Shown piece by piece: positions 18,084-27,561 of a DNA stretch of 33,878 nucleotides (the stretch's first letter is position 1; each line of letters opens with the position of its first letter). The notes beneath the pieces are model-generated. The model was not told the origin of the DNA. It was given only the letters and a program-made list of their open reading frames with translations, and ran no database searches. Both the position numbers and the translations under genes were made by a program. The DNA comes from a virus. The stretch spans positions 1 through 33,878 of the IMG/VR virus record IMGVR_UViG_3300046368_000422. One strand, 5' to 3'.

Positions 18084-18091
18084 TAACCCAA

Positions 18092-18099
18092 TATAAATA
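18092..18099 (+). promoter_or_regulatory. T4-like late promoter (TATAAATA)
   Basis: An exact TATAAATA lies 8 nt after the giant gene's stop codon and 17 nt before the gp8 ATG. It gives gp8 and the downstream giant gene their own late transcript. Confidence 0.85.
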
Positions 18100-18116
18100 T
18101 ATAAAAAAAGATAACA

Positions 18117-19694
18117 ATGTCGGCACTTGTTACTGATCAATTTAGAATCCTAAATGCTAATAATTTCGTAGAGTCTATCGAGGCTGATGGAAATTCTTAC
18201 TATGTTCAGGTAGGTTTGCCCAATCCCGTTGGAACAACCTTCGGTAGGGATCAAACATGGAATACTTACCCACCAGCTCCTACTGATAACTTAGCGTATC
18301 AGAAGCATGTTGGTGATGTTTCTATGTTTGGTAAAAAAATTACGAAGACAAATGTTAGGAGACTAATCAGAAGAATTGATTGGGTTGCTGGAACGCGATA
18401 TGAAATTTATCGTCATGACTATAGTGTTTCAAATCCATCCCCAATCTCAAATTCTTCTAGATTATTTGATTCTAACTTTTATGTAATGAACTCTGACTTC
18501 AGAGTTTATATCTGTATTGATAATGGTGGTAGTGGTGCTAGAGGCACTGCAAACTTCAAGGGTAATGTATCACAAGATCAACCAACCTTTACTGATTTAG
18601 AACCATCTAGAGCAGGTGATAGTGGTGATGGATACATATGGAAATATCTATTCACAGTAAGTCCAAGTGATATCATTAAGTTTGACTCTACTGACTATAT
18701 TACAGTTCCTAATGATTGGTTGACTACTAATGATGCACAGATTAGGTCAGTTAGAGAGGCAGGAGACTCCACTGTCAATGAAAACCAGATAAAAACAATT
18801 TATATTGAAGATGGTGGTGGCAACTATGCAAATGGTCTGAATCAGGAATTACCTATCATTGGTGATGGATCTGGTGGAATGGTAAGAGTTAATGTTGTCA
18901 ATGGTGTAATTACAGATTGTGTTGTTACATCTGGTGGAAAGGGATATTCTTATGCAATGGTAGATCTTGGCAGTATTAATTCAAGTGCTACAGGAAGTCT
19001 TGCAAAGTTAATTCCAATCATTCCACCAGCAAGGGGGCATGGATATAACATCTATTCTGAAATGGGAACTGATAAAGTTCTTGTTTATGCAAGATTTGAT
19101 GGAGCAGATGACTTTCCAACAAATACTATATTCTCACAGGTTTCTATTGTAAAGAATCCAACTTCTGTTGGAACTGCTAATACATATACAGAACCTACAT
19201 ATAGTTCTCTTGATTCATTTAAGTTTAGTATTCTGCAAGGTGGCGTAAGCGGTCAACCTAAAGTTGGTGAAAGAATTATACAAAATCTTGCTAATGGTAG
19301 TAAAGCAGTTGGATATGTTGCTTCTTGGGAAGATGAGACTAAGGTCTTAAAGTATTTTCAAGATAGATCACTGTACTTTAATAGTACTACCAAAGATACC
19401 ACAGATTATCCAGGAATTTCTACTGAAGGTAGAAATTACTCCTTTGAATCATCAGCAAATCAAATTACAGGTGAAACATCTGGATTTGCTGGATCTATTG
19501 ATCAAAACTTTGCTGGTATCACTACTAACCCAGTTGGAAATAAATTATATAATCTGGGAGTTAATTATGTTCAGGGGTTGTCGATACCTGAAATAAATAA
19601 AGGTTCGGGGGAGATTATCTACCTCGACAATAGGGCATCTATTGCTAGGAACCCACGCCAAAAAGAAGACATCAAAATTATACTGGAATTCTAA
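18117..19694 (+). CDS. 8: Baseplate wedge subunit gp8
   Basis: A 525-aa homologue of T4 gp8 (334 aa). The N-terminal part holds the recognisable gp8 core: D-Q-F-R-I-L-N-A-N-N-F, then V-R-R-L-I-R-R-I-D-W, Y-R-H-D-Y and G-D-G-Y-I-W-K-Y-L-F-T-V at about residues 170-182. In T4, gp8 dimers bind gp7 and gp10 at the outer wedge. The added length lies mostly in the middle and C-terminal half, including a G-G-G-N-Y...G-K-G-Y module at about residues 230-275 of the type found in the giant neighbour. No ribosome binding site is visible, but a late promoter is close. The gene is followed after 3 nt by the 2483-aa gene, which suggests co-translation. Confidence 0.9.
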   Translation: MSALVTDQFRILNANNFVESIEADGNSYYVQVGLPNPVGTTFGRDQTWNTYPPAPTDNLAYQKHVGDVSMFGKKITKTNVRRLIRRIDWVAGTRYEIYRHDYSVSNPSPISNSSRLFDSNFYVMNSDFRVYICIDNGGSGARGTANFKGNVSQDQPTFTDLEPSRAGDSGDGYIWKYLFTVSPSDIIKFDSTDYITVPNDWLTTNDAQIRSVREAGDSTVNENQIKTIYIEDGGGNYANGLNQELPIIGDGSGGMVRVNVVNGVITDCVVTSGGKGYSYAMVDLGSINSSATGSLAKLIPIIPPARGHGYNIYSEMGTDKVLVYARFDGADDFPTNTIFSQVSIVKNPTSVGTANTYTEPTYSSLDSFKFSILQGGVSGQPKVGERIIQNLANGSKAVGYVASWEDETKVLKYFQDRSLYFNSTTKDTTDYPGISTEGRNYSFESSANQITGETSGFAGSIDQNFAGITTNPVGNKLYNLGVNYVQGLSIPEINKGSGEIIYLDNRASIARNPRQKEDIKIILEF

Positions 19695-19697
19695 AAA

Positions 19698-22600
19698 ATG
19701 CCACAAAAGACGAACCTCAACGTAAATCCATATTATGATGACTTTGATAAGTTAGATAATTTTTATAAGGTACTTTTCAAACCTGGATATCCTGTTCAGG
19801 CAAGAGAACTTACTGGTCTTCAAACTATCTTGCAGAATCAGGTAGAATCCTTTGGAACACATGTGTTCAAAGAAGGTTCTATGGTAATTCCTGGTGGAAT
19901 TACATGTGATAATGCATTCACAACAATCAAAGTAAATCCAACACATCTTGGCATTGATGTATCGGTTTATCTTGATGCGCTTGTTGCAGCGGATGGTGGG
20001 AAGGGAGCACAAGTAATTGGTGAAACTTCTGAGGTTGTAGGTAAAATAAAAGGATATCTTCTTCCACCCGAACTTGATGTAGAAGAAGTTACTTTATTTG
20101 TAAAGTATAAAGATGCTGCTAATGATTCATCAACAGTAGAATTCTTTGATGGTGAGGTTTTACGTTTAGAGAAAAATGTAACTTACGGTAATACTACACT
20201 TGTAATTGGTGATACTATTCTTACATTAACATCAACTAATGCAGCATTAACAGGATATGCTGTAGGTGTAGCAGAGGGTGTATATTTCATCAGGGGACAC
20301 TTTGTAGATGTTCCTAATGCACAAATTGTTCTTGATCCTTATGATAATGAACCATCATTTAGAGTTGGATTTGATGTTGTTGAAGAAATTGTAAATGCAG
20401 ATCAAGATGAAAATCTGAATGATAATGCAAAAGGATTTACAAACTATGCTGCTCCAGGAGCAGATCGTTTAAAAATTAGTACTAAGTTAGCTAAAAAGCA
20501 ACTTACTGATAACGATGACACTAACTTTATTGAATTAGTTAGAGTTGATGAAGGTAAAATTAGAAAAATTCAAAATGCTTCTCAGTATAATTTAATTAAA
20601 GATTATTTTGCAAAGAGAACCTTTGATGAGTCTGGAAATTATGCTGTAGAGAATTTTATTGTTGAAACTGAAGATTCTCTCAACGATGAAGTTGGTAACG
20701 GCGGTATCTTCAGAGAAGATGAAGTAACTGATGAAGGTAATACGCCTGTTGATACTAACCTAGCAGTAAAAGTTTCTGCAGGAACTGCATATGTCAAAGG
20801 ATATGATGTAGATCTCATTAGTGCAACTGTCCTTGACGTTAAAAAACCAAGAACAACTAAGAGAATTAACAATTCAGTTGTTAACTTTAGTATGGGTGGA
20901 CAACTGAAAGTTAATAACGTTGCAGGAACTCCATATTTAAATATTGGTGATACTGATGCAGGTGGTGCTGGATCTACCAATAATAACGTTGTTCAACTTC
21001 ACTTTAATAGAAGAAATAATACAAATACAACTAATATTACTGATGCCAATAATGCAGGACTCGGAGTTCAAATTGGTGAGGCTAGAGTATATTGGTTTGG
21101 ATTGACTGATGATAGTTATAAAAATGCTGCAACTCAATTTGATTTATATCTGTATGACATTCAAACATTTACTAAATTAACTTTAGGAAATACATACAAT
21201 CAAACTGATGTTCCACTCACATCCTTTGTAAGAGGTTTATCTAGTGGTGCCACAGGATATTTACATTCTTCAAGTAGCAATGAATATTTTCTCTCACAAA
21301 CTGCAGGAAATTTCCTTGTTGGTGAGCAAGTAATGATCAATGAGGAAGTTAAATTCCAAACTGGTATTAAAGATATAGAAGTTTATAGTGTAGAAGATAT
21401 CCATTCAGTATTCCAAGATGTTTCATCTTTGAATGGTCGTGCAGGAACTCCAAACTTTGTTGCGGATACTGTATTGTATCCTAAGGAGATGCCTCAGTTC
21501 TCTAAGACTGATCAATTAACCTTATCTGGATCGGGAACTACTAAGGCAGCAACTATTGCAGGAAGATTCTTTGCTGGTGTAACTGGTATTAAGGAAGGAA
21601 GATATATTAAATATCAGAATGGTAATGCTCAACCAGTTTATTCATACGTATCTAATATTGCATCTAGTGGTCTCTCTATTGATCTTACAGTAGCACCGTT
21701 TGCTGTTCCTGGTGTAAATCATGCAACCCATGGTGCCAATACAGGACAGTTCACATTCAATGTAATGTGTGCAAAAATTAATTCTAATGTATCTCCTGGT
21801 CTTTATTCTCCATTACCTGTAAATAATATTGCATCAGTAGATCTTGGAACTTCTGACTTAACTATTTCCAAGCAAGTACCTGTTTCGAGTTTTAGTGGAA
21901 ATAAAATTGAATTAGATATTGATGCTGCACTTGATGTCAATTCTGGCATTACAAGTGCATATTATGAAGCATTTGATGCAGAAAGATACAGTCTCACATA
22001 TGCTGATGGTAGTATCGAACCACTCACCTCCGATCAGTTCACATTGGGAAGTAATGGTGGAAGCATTATATTAAATGGATTGGGAACTGCTTCTGGTAGC
22101 AATGCAACTGTAAATGTAACTCTTACTAAGAGATCACTTACAAGTAAGGGTAAAAGTTATATTAGAAGTGAACAGATTGCAATTACAAGAACTCAGAAAA
22201 CATCTGCACTAAATGGTCTTACTGCAAGTAAGTATTATGGATTGAGAATTGAAGATGGGGAGATATCACTAAATGTTCCCGATGTTGCAAATGTACGTGC
22301 AATCTTAGAGTCTACAGATGAAAATGCACCTGTTTTAGATAAGTTAGTCTTTGCTACAGGTCTTGCATTAGATCAAAATGCAATTGTCGGTGAAAAGATT
22401 GTAGGTCAAGAAGGTAGAGCAGTAGGACAAGTTGTTAGTAGAACTGCAACTGAGATTTTCTATATTCCTAGAAATACTAATAATTTCCGTGTTGGTGAAA
22501 CTGTCAAATTTAAAGACTCTGCTATTGAAGCAGTTATCCAAAAGACTGTTAAGGGTAGTTATGTTGATCTTACTGCTAATTATAGATTAGATAGTGGAGA

Positions 22601-25600
22601 TAGAAATGACTTTGTAGACTATTCTAGAATTATTAGAAGACCTGCAAGTCCAACTCCAGATAAGCAACTGCTTGTAGTTTATGATTGCTATAAAATTAGT
22701 CCTGGAGACAATGGAGATTTCTTCACAGTAAATTCATACTCTGCTGACAGATATAAGAGTGATCTCCCCAATCTTCCAAGTGGATTGGGTGCATCAGATA
22801 TAATTGATTTTAGACCAAGAGTATCTGCATTCGATTCTACAACTACATCGTCACCATTTGCGTTTTCATCTAGACAATATGAATCCACATACAGATATAT
22901 CATCTCTCCAGATGAAGTAACACATGTAGGTTATAGTTATTACTTACCAAGAATTGACTTAGTTACCATCAATCGTCTTGGTGAAGTTGAAGTTGTTTCT
23001 GGGGAAGCAGCAGACGTACCACAAGCACCAGTTCTTGCAGATGATGCAATGGAAATTGCTCAGATTTCTTACCCTGCATATCTTTACAATGCGGCAACAG
23101 AACCTAAGATCTTCCATAGAGATAATAGAAGATTCACGATGCGTGACATCGGAAAACTTGAAAATAGAATTGAAACATTAGAGGAATTGACAAGTCTCAC
23201 TATGCTTGAGTTGAGTGCCAAAACAACTGAAGTTACTGATGCTGAAGGATTCTCAAGATTTAAGAGTGGATTTGTAGTTTCAGATTTTAGAGATGAAAGT
23301 CTTTTAGATCCTACACTCTCAACAGTTGATATTGATACTGAAAATGCAACTGTTGTTCCACCAACAGATAACTGGTCCATCCATGCAGAATTGGCATTTG
23401 ATCCAGGTATTGATGTAGAACAAGCAGATCTTACTCAAAACTTAAAACTTCAAGATCCCAACTGCCAAAAATCTGGTGATGTTATCACACTTAAGTATGA
23501 TAATGTTGAGTTCTTAAATCAACCACATGCAACTAATGTAGAGAATGTAAATCCATTTAACGTTGTTGCATTTGTTGGTGGTGTCATATTAGATCCTCCT
23601 TCCGATAACTGGGTAAGAACAATTTATATTGATGACCATAGAACAGAATCTACTGGTGCTAAATGGAAACATCAAGCAAAAGTTACTAAAAATACTGATA
23701 GAAAAGTAACTACTGAAACTTATAAAAAAGGCGGTGGTAGAGGTGAGAAGAAAAAGAGGTCTTATGTAACCACCACAATTACAACCAAGACTAAATTTAA
23801 GAGAAAACTCACTGGTCCTGCAAGAGAATTCAACTATGTTGAAAATGTAAAAGTCAGTGGTGAGGCAGATCCATGGATGCGTTCTAGAAACGTATATTTT
23901 GCTGCTAATGGTTTAAGACCATATACTAAACATTATAAGTATCTCGATAGTCAACAAGTAGATATCTGTCCAAAAGTATGTGAAATTCAGATGCAATCAG
24001 GTACTTTTAAAGTATTTGAACGTGCATTTATTTTAGATACCAACAATCGCAGAGTTGGCAATATTAGAGTTCAAAGACCAAATCACAAGTTTGGTGATAA
24101 GAACAGACCAGATATTGCTGCTGGATTAGGTTCACCTGCAGTTTATGTTGAAAAATATACTGTCGATCCTTATGATAGAAACAGACCAGCTCCTGGTGAT
24201 AGTTACTCTCCAACATCAAAACTTATTAATTTTGGTGTAAGAGTTCTTGCTATTAGTGAAAAAGATTATGGTTATGTTGAAAAAGGATTTAAAGTTATAG
24301 GAAGAGAATCTGGTGCTGTTGCTACAATCACTAGAGCAGAGTTAATTTCTGATAATTGGGGTGATATTATTGGAGCATTCTACTTCAGAAATCCCAATAG
24401 TAAACCACAACCTGCTGTTAGAGTTAAATCGGGAACTAAAACTGTAAAAGTTACTGCACTTCCACCAAATACAATTGAACTTCCCGGTTCAACAGTATTT
24501 GCTTCTGAAGCAGTTGGAACATTTAGTGGTTCTGGATCAATTCTGACACAAGAAACAAGTAGGGTTTCCGTTAGAAATCCACCCAAACCTAAAAGGAAAA
24601 AAAGTACAATTCAAGTTGAGAAAAAGGTTACTCATAGAGACCCACTTGCACAATCGTTTACAGTTCCTGGTGCTGGTATTTTCTTAACTGCAGTTGACCT
24701 TTTCTTTGCAAGAAAAGATCCTGGCGCTAAGATTTTTATTGAACTTAGAACCATGGAACTCGGTACTCCAACTGATAAATTAGTTGCAGATTGGTGTGAA
24801 GTAGCATTGAATCCTGCAGATATTAATGTTAATGAAGCAAATCCATTTGAACCTGTTGCGACTCGCGTTACTTTCCCATCACCAGTATTCCTAGAAGGTG
24901 GTGATAGGGAATATGCTATTGTTATTCTCTCTCCAGCATCTGATGGTTATGAGATGTGGACAGCAACTATGGGTAAGAAGACTGTCAGAACAACTACTCT
25001 TCCTGATGTTCAGAATGTCGTTGTTTCTAAACAATACATTGGTGGATCTCTCTTTAAGTCTCAGAATGGTACAATCTGGACACCAAGTCAATATCAAGAC
25101 TTAACGTTTAAGATCTACAAGGCAAAGTTTGTCAACTCAGGAACTGTTCTCTGGTATAACTCTGATGTTAGTGCTGATAAAGATACTGACAATGCACACG
25201 ACTTGAATACCAATCCAATTCAAGGACTTCCAAGAAAATTGAAACTTCCCATTAGTAATGGTGGCAACTTAACAAGTGCAGCACAAACTCTCGGTACTAA
25301 GATTGGTGAGAGTGCTAATGAACCAAGTATCACTGGATTTATTGAAAATATTGGTGGACCTGCATCTAATATCGGCATTGCAACTGGTGGTTCTGCATAT
25401 CTTGCAAGTCAAACCAGTTCACTCACTACATGTGATCTTATTTCTCTTACAGGAAAGGGTACTGGTGGTCAGGTAACAATTACAACTGATGCGAATGGTA
25501 TTGTTAATGGTGTAAGTCTTACTAATAATGGTTCTGGATATGTTGCTGGTGAATTGGTTGAGATTGATACATCAACTATTGGAACCACTGATGCACATAA

Positions 25601-27149
25601 GAAAGGGCAAGGTGCGAAGTTTACAATCGATACAATTGGAACGGCAGATTCTTACTATCTGAATGATGTTCAAGGTGAAAACTTTGCCGATACAACCTTA
25701 CTTTATACAATCGCTGCAAATGGAACAAGAACCGCTGCTGGTACCAATGTAGCAGTAAACGGTAATTCAAGTCTAATTGATGATAGATTTAGCGGCAATG
25801 TGTTCAGTATTAAGCAACAAGATCATGCACATCATGGTGGAAATAATAAAATTGAAATCCAAGATGTTGAACCTGACACTAAGAGAACAGAACTTACTGC
25901 AACATTTGGTACTACAGATACTGTAGTTTCTGTTGCTAATACATTTGCATTCCAAACATTTGAAGGGATTCATACTGCTAGGGGATATGCTCTTGTTAAT
26001 AATGAGATTATTCAATATACAAATGTTACTGCTGGAGTATCTCCTGCTGGCACATTGACTATTAGCAATAGATCTATTGATGGAACAATCAAGATTACTC
26101 ACAATGCTGCTGATTCAATTCAAGCATATGAAGTTAATGGAGTATCTCTAACCAGAATCAATACATCTCATGATCTTCCAGGAACAAGTTATCGTAAAGA
26201 TAACTCTGATATCGACAACTACTTCTTAGAATTTGATAGAAGTTTACAGTCCCCAACAATCAGAAGTAGTGGATCTTCTATGTTGAACTTTACATCTGAG
26301 AAGGGATTTGGTGGAGATACTGTTGGAGTCTCTCAGAATGCTCAGTATAGCGTCCTTACACCGGAGTTCAATATTATCACACCAGGTAAGGGTACTGTTG
26401 CAACTTTCAATGTTAGAACAGTTTCTGGTACAAGTGCTGGTGGATCTGAAGTTTCATTCCAAGATATGGGTTACACACCTGCAGTCTTGCATAAACCAAT
26501 TCAATTTGATTCTCCAAGAATAGTTGCATCTAGAGTTAATGAACTTGCTAGACTTAGTACACTTCCCCGTAGTAAGTCTCTCACATTAAGAGTTGACATG
26601 GCAACTCAAAATGAAGATCTTTCACCAATGATGGACACTGCTAATGCAGAATTTGTCTGCAGTAGATTTAAGTCCAATGACCCAATTGATGATTATGTAT
26701 CCGACGCTAGATCCAATAACTTGATAGGTGATCCCCATGGCGCAGTTCTTGTAACCAGATTTGTTTCTCTTGCACAACCTGCAACAAGTCTTAAATTATT
26801 CATTGCAGCACATCGTTCCGATGATGCAGACTTTAGAGTTTTCTATCAATTGAAGAGAGTTGATTCTGGAGAAATTGATCAGAAGTTCATTCCTTTCCCA
26901 GGATATGATAATTTGATTGATAGTGATGGTGATGGATATGGGGATCGTGTTATTGATCCTAATAAGAATAGTGGAAGAGCAGATGCATTTGTTCCTGCAA
27001 ATGGACTAGGTGATGACTTCGCAGAATATCAATTCAGTGTTGATAATCTAGAAGAATTCCAAGCATTTGCAATTAAGGTTGTTATGTCTTCTAAGAATGA
27101 ATCCATGCCAGTTAAACTGAAGGACTTTAGAGCAATTGCATTAGCATGA
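19698..27149 (+). CDS. Giant DUF4815-type baseplate/fibre protein in the gp10 position, 2483 aa
   Basis: The N-terminal ~390 residues match the DUF4815 pattern of phage baseplate-to-fibre proteins: N-P-Y-Y-D-D-F, then F-K-P-G-Y-P-V-Q-A-R-E-L, then G-S-M-V-I-P-G-G. The C-terminal region has D-P-L-A-Q-S-F near residue 1650, typical of the receptor-side domain of such proteins, and one G-S-G-Y module near 1943. D-S-D-G-D-G-Y-G-D at 2408-2416 resembles a calcium-binding loop. Two very basic stretches stand out at about 1334-1371 and 1625-1645. By position between gp8 and the neck genes it takes the place of T4 gp9/gp10, which anchor the tail fibres; no separate gp9, gp11 or gp12 was recognised. 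The T4 equivalence is inference, so no symbol is given. Its stop overlaps the next start by four bases (ATGA). Confidence 0.8.
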   Translation: MPQKTNLNVNPYYDDFDKLDNFYKVLFKPGYPVQARELTGLQTILQNQVESFGTHVFKEGSMVIPGGITCDNAFTTIKVNPTHLGIDVSVYLDALVAADGGKGAQVIGETSEVVGKIKGYLLPPELDVEEVTLFVKYKDAANDSSTVEFFDGEVLRLEKNVTYGNTTLVIGDTILTLTSTNAALTGYAVGVAEGVYFIRGHFVDVPNAQIVLDPYDNEPSFRVGFDVVEEIVNADQDENLNDNAKGFTNYAAPGADRLKISTKLAKKQLTDNDDTNFIELVRVDEGKIRKIQNASQYNLIKDYFAKRTFDESGNYAVENFIVETEDSLNDEVGNGGIFREDEVTDEGNTPVDTNLAVKVSAGTAYVKGYDVDLISATVLDVKKPRTTKRINNSVVNFSMGGQLKVNNVAGTPYLNIGDTDAGGAGSTNNNVVQLHFNRRNNTNTTNITDANNAGLGVQIGEARVYWFGLTDDSYKNAATQFDLYLYDIQTFTKLTLGNTYNQTDVPLTSFVRGLSSGATGYLHSSSSNEYFLSQTAGNFLVGEQVMINEEVKFQTGIKDIEVYSVEDIHSVFQDVSSLNGRAGTPNFVADTVLYPKEMPQFSKTDQLTLSGSGTTKAATIAGRFFAGVTGIKEGRYIKYQNGNAQPVYSYVSNIASSGLSIDLTVAPFAVPGVNHATHGANTGQFTFNVMCAKINSNVSPGLYSPLPVNNIASVDLGTSDLTISKQVPVSSFSGNKIELDIDAALDVNSGITSAYYEAFDAERYSLTYADGSIEPLTSDQFTLGSNGGSIILNGLGTASGSNATVNVTLTKRSLTSKGKSYIRSEQIAITRTQKTSALNGLTASKYYGLRIEDGEISLNVPDVANVRAILESTDENAPVLDKLVFATGLALDQNAIVGEKIVGQEGRAVGQVVSRTATEIFYIPRNTNNFRVGETVKFKDSAIEAVIQKTVKGSYVDLTANYRLDSGDRNDFVDYSRIIRRPASPTPDKQLLVVYDCYKISPGDNGDFFTVNSYSADRYKSDLPNLPSGLGASDIIDFRPRVSAFDSTTTSSPFAFSSRQYESTYRYIISPDEVTHVGYSYYLPRIDLVTINRLGEVEVVSGEAADVPQAPVLADDAMEIAQISYPAYLYNAATEPKIFHRDNRRFTMRDIGKLENRIETLEELTSLTMLELSAKTTEVTDAEGFSRFKSGFVVSDFRDESLLDPTLSTVDIDTENATVVPPTDNWSIHAELAFDPGIDVEQADLTQNLKLQDPNCQKSGDVITLKYDNVEFLNQPHATNVENVNPFNVVAFVGGVILDPPSDNWVRTIYIDDHRTESTGAKWKHQAKVTKNTDRKVTTETYKKGGGRGEKKKRSYVTTTITTKTKFKRKLTGPAREFNYVENVKVSGEADPWMRSRNVYFAANGLRPYTKHYKYLDSQQVDICPKVCEIQMQSGTFKVFERAFILDTNNRRVGNIRVQRPNHKFGDKNRPDIAAGLGSPAVYVEKYTVDPYDRNRPAPGDSYSPTSKLINFGVRVLAISEKDYGYVEKGFKVIGRESGAVATITRAELISDNWGDIIGAFYFRNPNSKPQPAVRVKSGTKTVKVTALPPNTIELPGSTVFASEAVGTFSGSGSILTQETSRVSVRNPPKPKRKKSTIQVEKKVTHRDPLAQSFTVPGAGIFLTAVDLFFARKDPGAKIFIELRTMELGTPTDKLVADWCEVALNPADINVNEANPFEPVATRVTFPSPVFLEGGDREYAIVILSPASDGYEMWTATMGKKTVRTTTLPDVQNVVVSKQYIGGSLFKSQNGTIWTPSQYQDLTFKIYKAKFVNSGTVLWYNSDVSADKDTDNAHDLNTNPIQGLPRKLKLPISNGGNLTSAAQTLGTKIGESANEPSITGFIENIGGPASNIGIATGGSAYLASQTSSLTTCDLISLTGKGTGGQVTITTDANGIVNGVSLTNNGSGYVAGELVEIDTSTIGTTDAHKKGQGAKFTIDTIGTADSYYLNDVQGENFADTTLLYTIAANGTRTAAGTNVAVNGNSSLIDDRFSGNVFSIKQQDHAHHGGNNKIEIQDVEPDTKRTELTATFGTTDTVVSVANTFAFQTFEGIHTARGYALVNNEIIQYTNVTAGVSPAGTLTISNRSIDGTIKITHNAADSIQAYEVNGVSLTRINTSHDLPGTSYRKDNSDIDNYFLEFDRSLQSPTIRSSGSSMLNFTSEKGFGGDTVGVSQNAQYSVLTPEFNIITPGKGTVATFNVRTVSGTSAGGSEVSFQDMGYTPAVLHKPIQFDSPRIVASRVNELARLSTLPRSKSLTLRVDMATQNEDLSPMMDTANAEFVCSRFKSNDPIDDYVSDARSNNLIGDPHGAVLVTRFVSLAQPATSLKLFIAAHRSDDADFRVFYQLKRVDSGEIDQKFIPFPGYDNLIDSDGDGYGDRVIDPNKNSGRADAFVPANGLGDDFAEYQFSVDNLEEFQAFAIKVVMSSKNESMPVKLKDFRAIALA

Positions 27150-27373
27150 TGAAAGAAGATTTAAATGATGATTTAATTAGAGTTGAAGGTGAACAACATC
27201 TTTATAGAGATCGTGAAACCGGTGCTATCCTTAATACAGATAGTTCCGGTTATAATCAATATGTTAAAATGAAAAAAAGAAGACAGACACAGAAGGAAGA
27301 ATTGGATACACTTAAAAAGGATATTGAAGAAATTAAGTCTTTACTCAAGGAGATTGCTAATGGACCCAAATGA
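27146..27373 (+). CDS. Small conserved-looking coiled-coil protein, 75 aa
   Basis: It starts within the stop codon of the giant gene (ATGA overlap), so it is probably translated by reinitiation. A second ATG follows directly at 27149 and either could be used. The N-terminal half reads L-I-R-V-E-G-E-Q-H-L-Y-R-D-R-E-T-G-A-I-L-N-T-D, a compact beta-rich motif I associate with small T4-like phage proteins of unknown function. Residues about 42-72 are a charged coiled coil (K-K-R-R-Q-T-Q-K-E-E-L-D-T-L-K-K-D-I-E). It lies between the baseplate and fibre genes, so a structural or assembly role is plausible but not shown. Confidence 0.7.
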   Translation: MMKEDLNDDLIRVEGEQHLYRDRETGAILNTDSSGYNQYVKMKKRRQTQKEELDTLKKDIEEIKSLLKEIANGPK

Positions 27374-27530
27374 AATTGTTTTAGAGAATCTTTCTAAAAG
27401 TTTTGAATATACAAAACTAGCAAAAGAGATAGATTCTTGTGATGATAGAGAAATGTTGAAAGACATTGCAAAGTCCTACGCAAAACTATATCTCAAGCAA
27501 CAAGAGGTAGTGGGGCGATTAGGAATATAA
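27360..27530 (+). CDS. Small hypothetical helical protein, 56 aa
   Basis: An in-frame ATG exists upstream at 27324, but the start at 27360 is preferred. It is preceded by AAGGAGA (27347-27353) at good spacing and overlaps the previous gene by 14 nt instead of 50, and the upstream extension (K-K-L-S-L-Y-S-R-R-L-L) looks like out-of-frame sequence. The product begins M-D-P-N-E-I-V-L-E-N-L-S-K-S-F-E-Y and continues with two amphipathic helices ending K-L-Y-L-K-Q-Q-E-V-V-G. No domain is recognised; the pattern resembles small helical proteins that accompany T4-like structural genes. Its stop codon lies inside the inverted repeat and late promoter at 27520-27540. Confidence 0.7.
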   Translation: MDPNEIVLENLSKSFEYTKLAKEIDSCDDREMLKDIAKSYAKLYLKQQEVVGRLGI

Positions 27531-27540
27531 ATAATTCCTA
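27520..27540. repeat. Perfect inverted repeat around a late promoter
   Basis: TAGGAAT (27520-27526) and ATTCCTA (27534-27540) are perfect reverse complements separated by seven bases (ATAAATA). The late promoter octamer at 27526-27533 occupies the centre, and the preceding gene's stop codon (27528-27530) is also within it. Confidence 0.7.
27526..27533 (+). promoter_or_regulatory. T4-like late promoter (TATAAATA)
   Basis: An exact TATAAATA lies 28 nt before the ATG at 27562. It is likely to drive the fibre-like and neck genes up to gp14, since no other clear late octamer appears until 31568. Confidence 0.8.
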
Positions 27541-27561
27541 GATCCTGAAACTCTATAGTAA

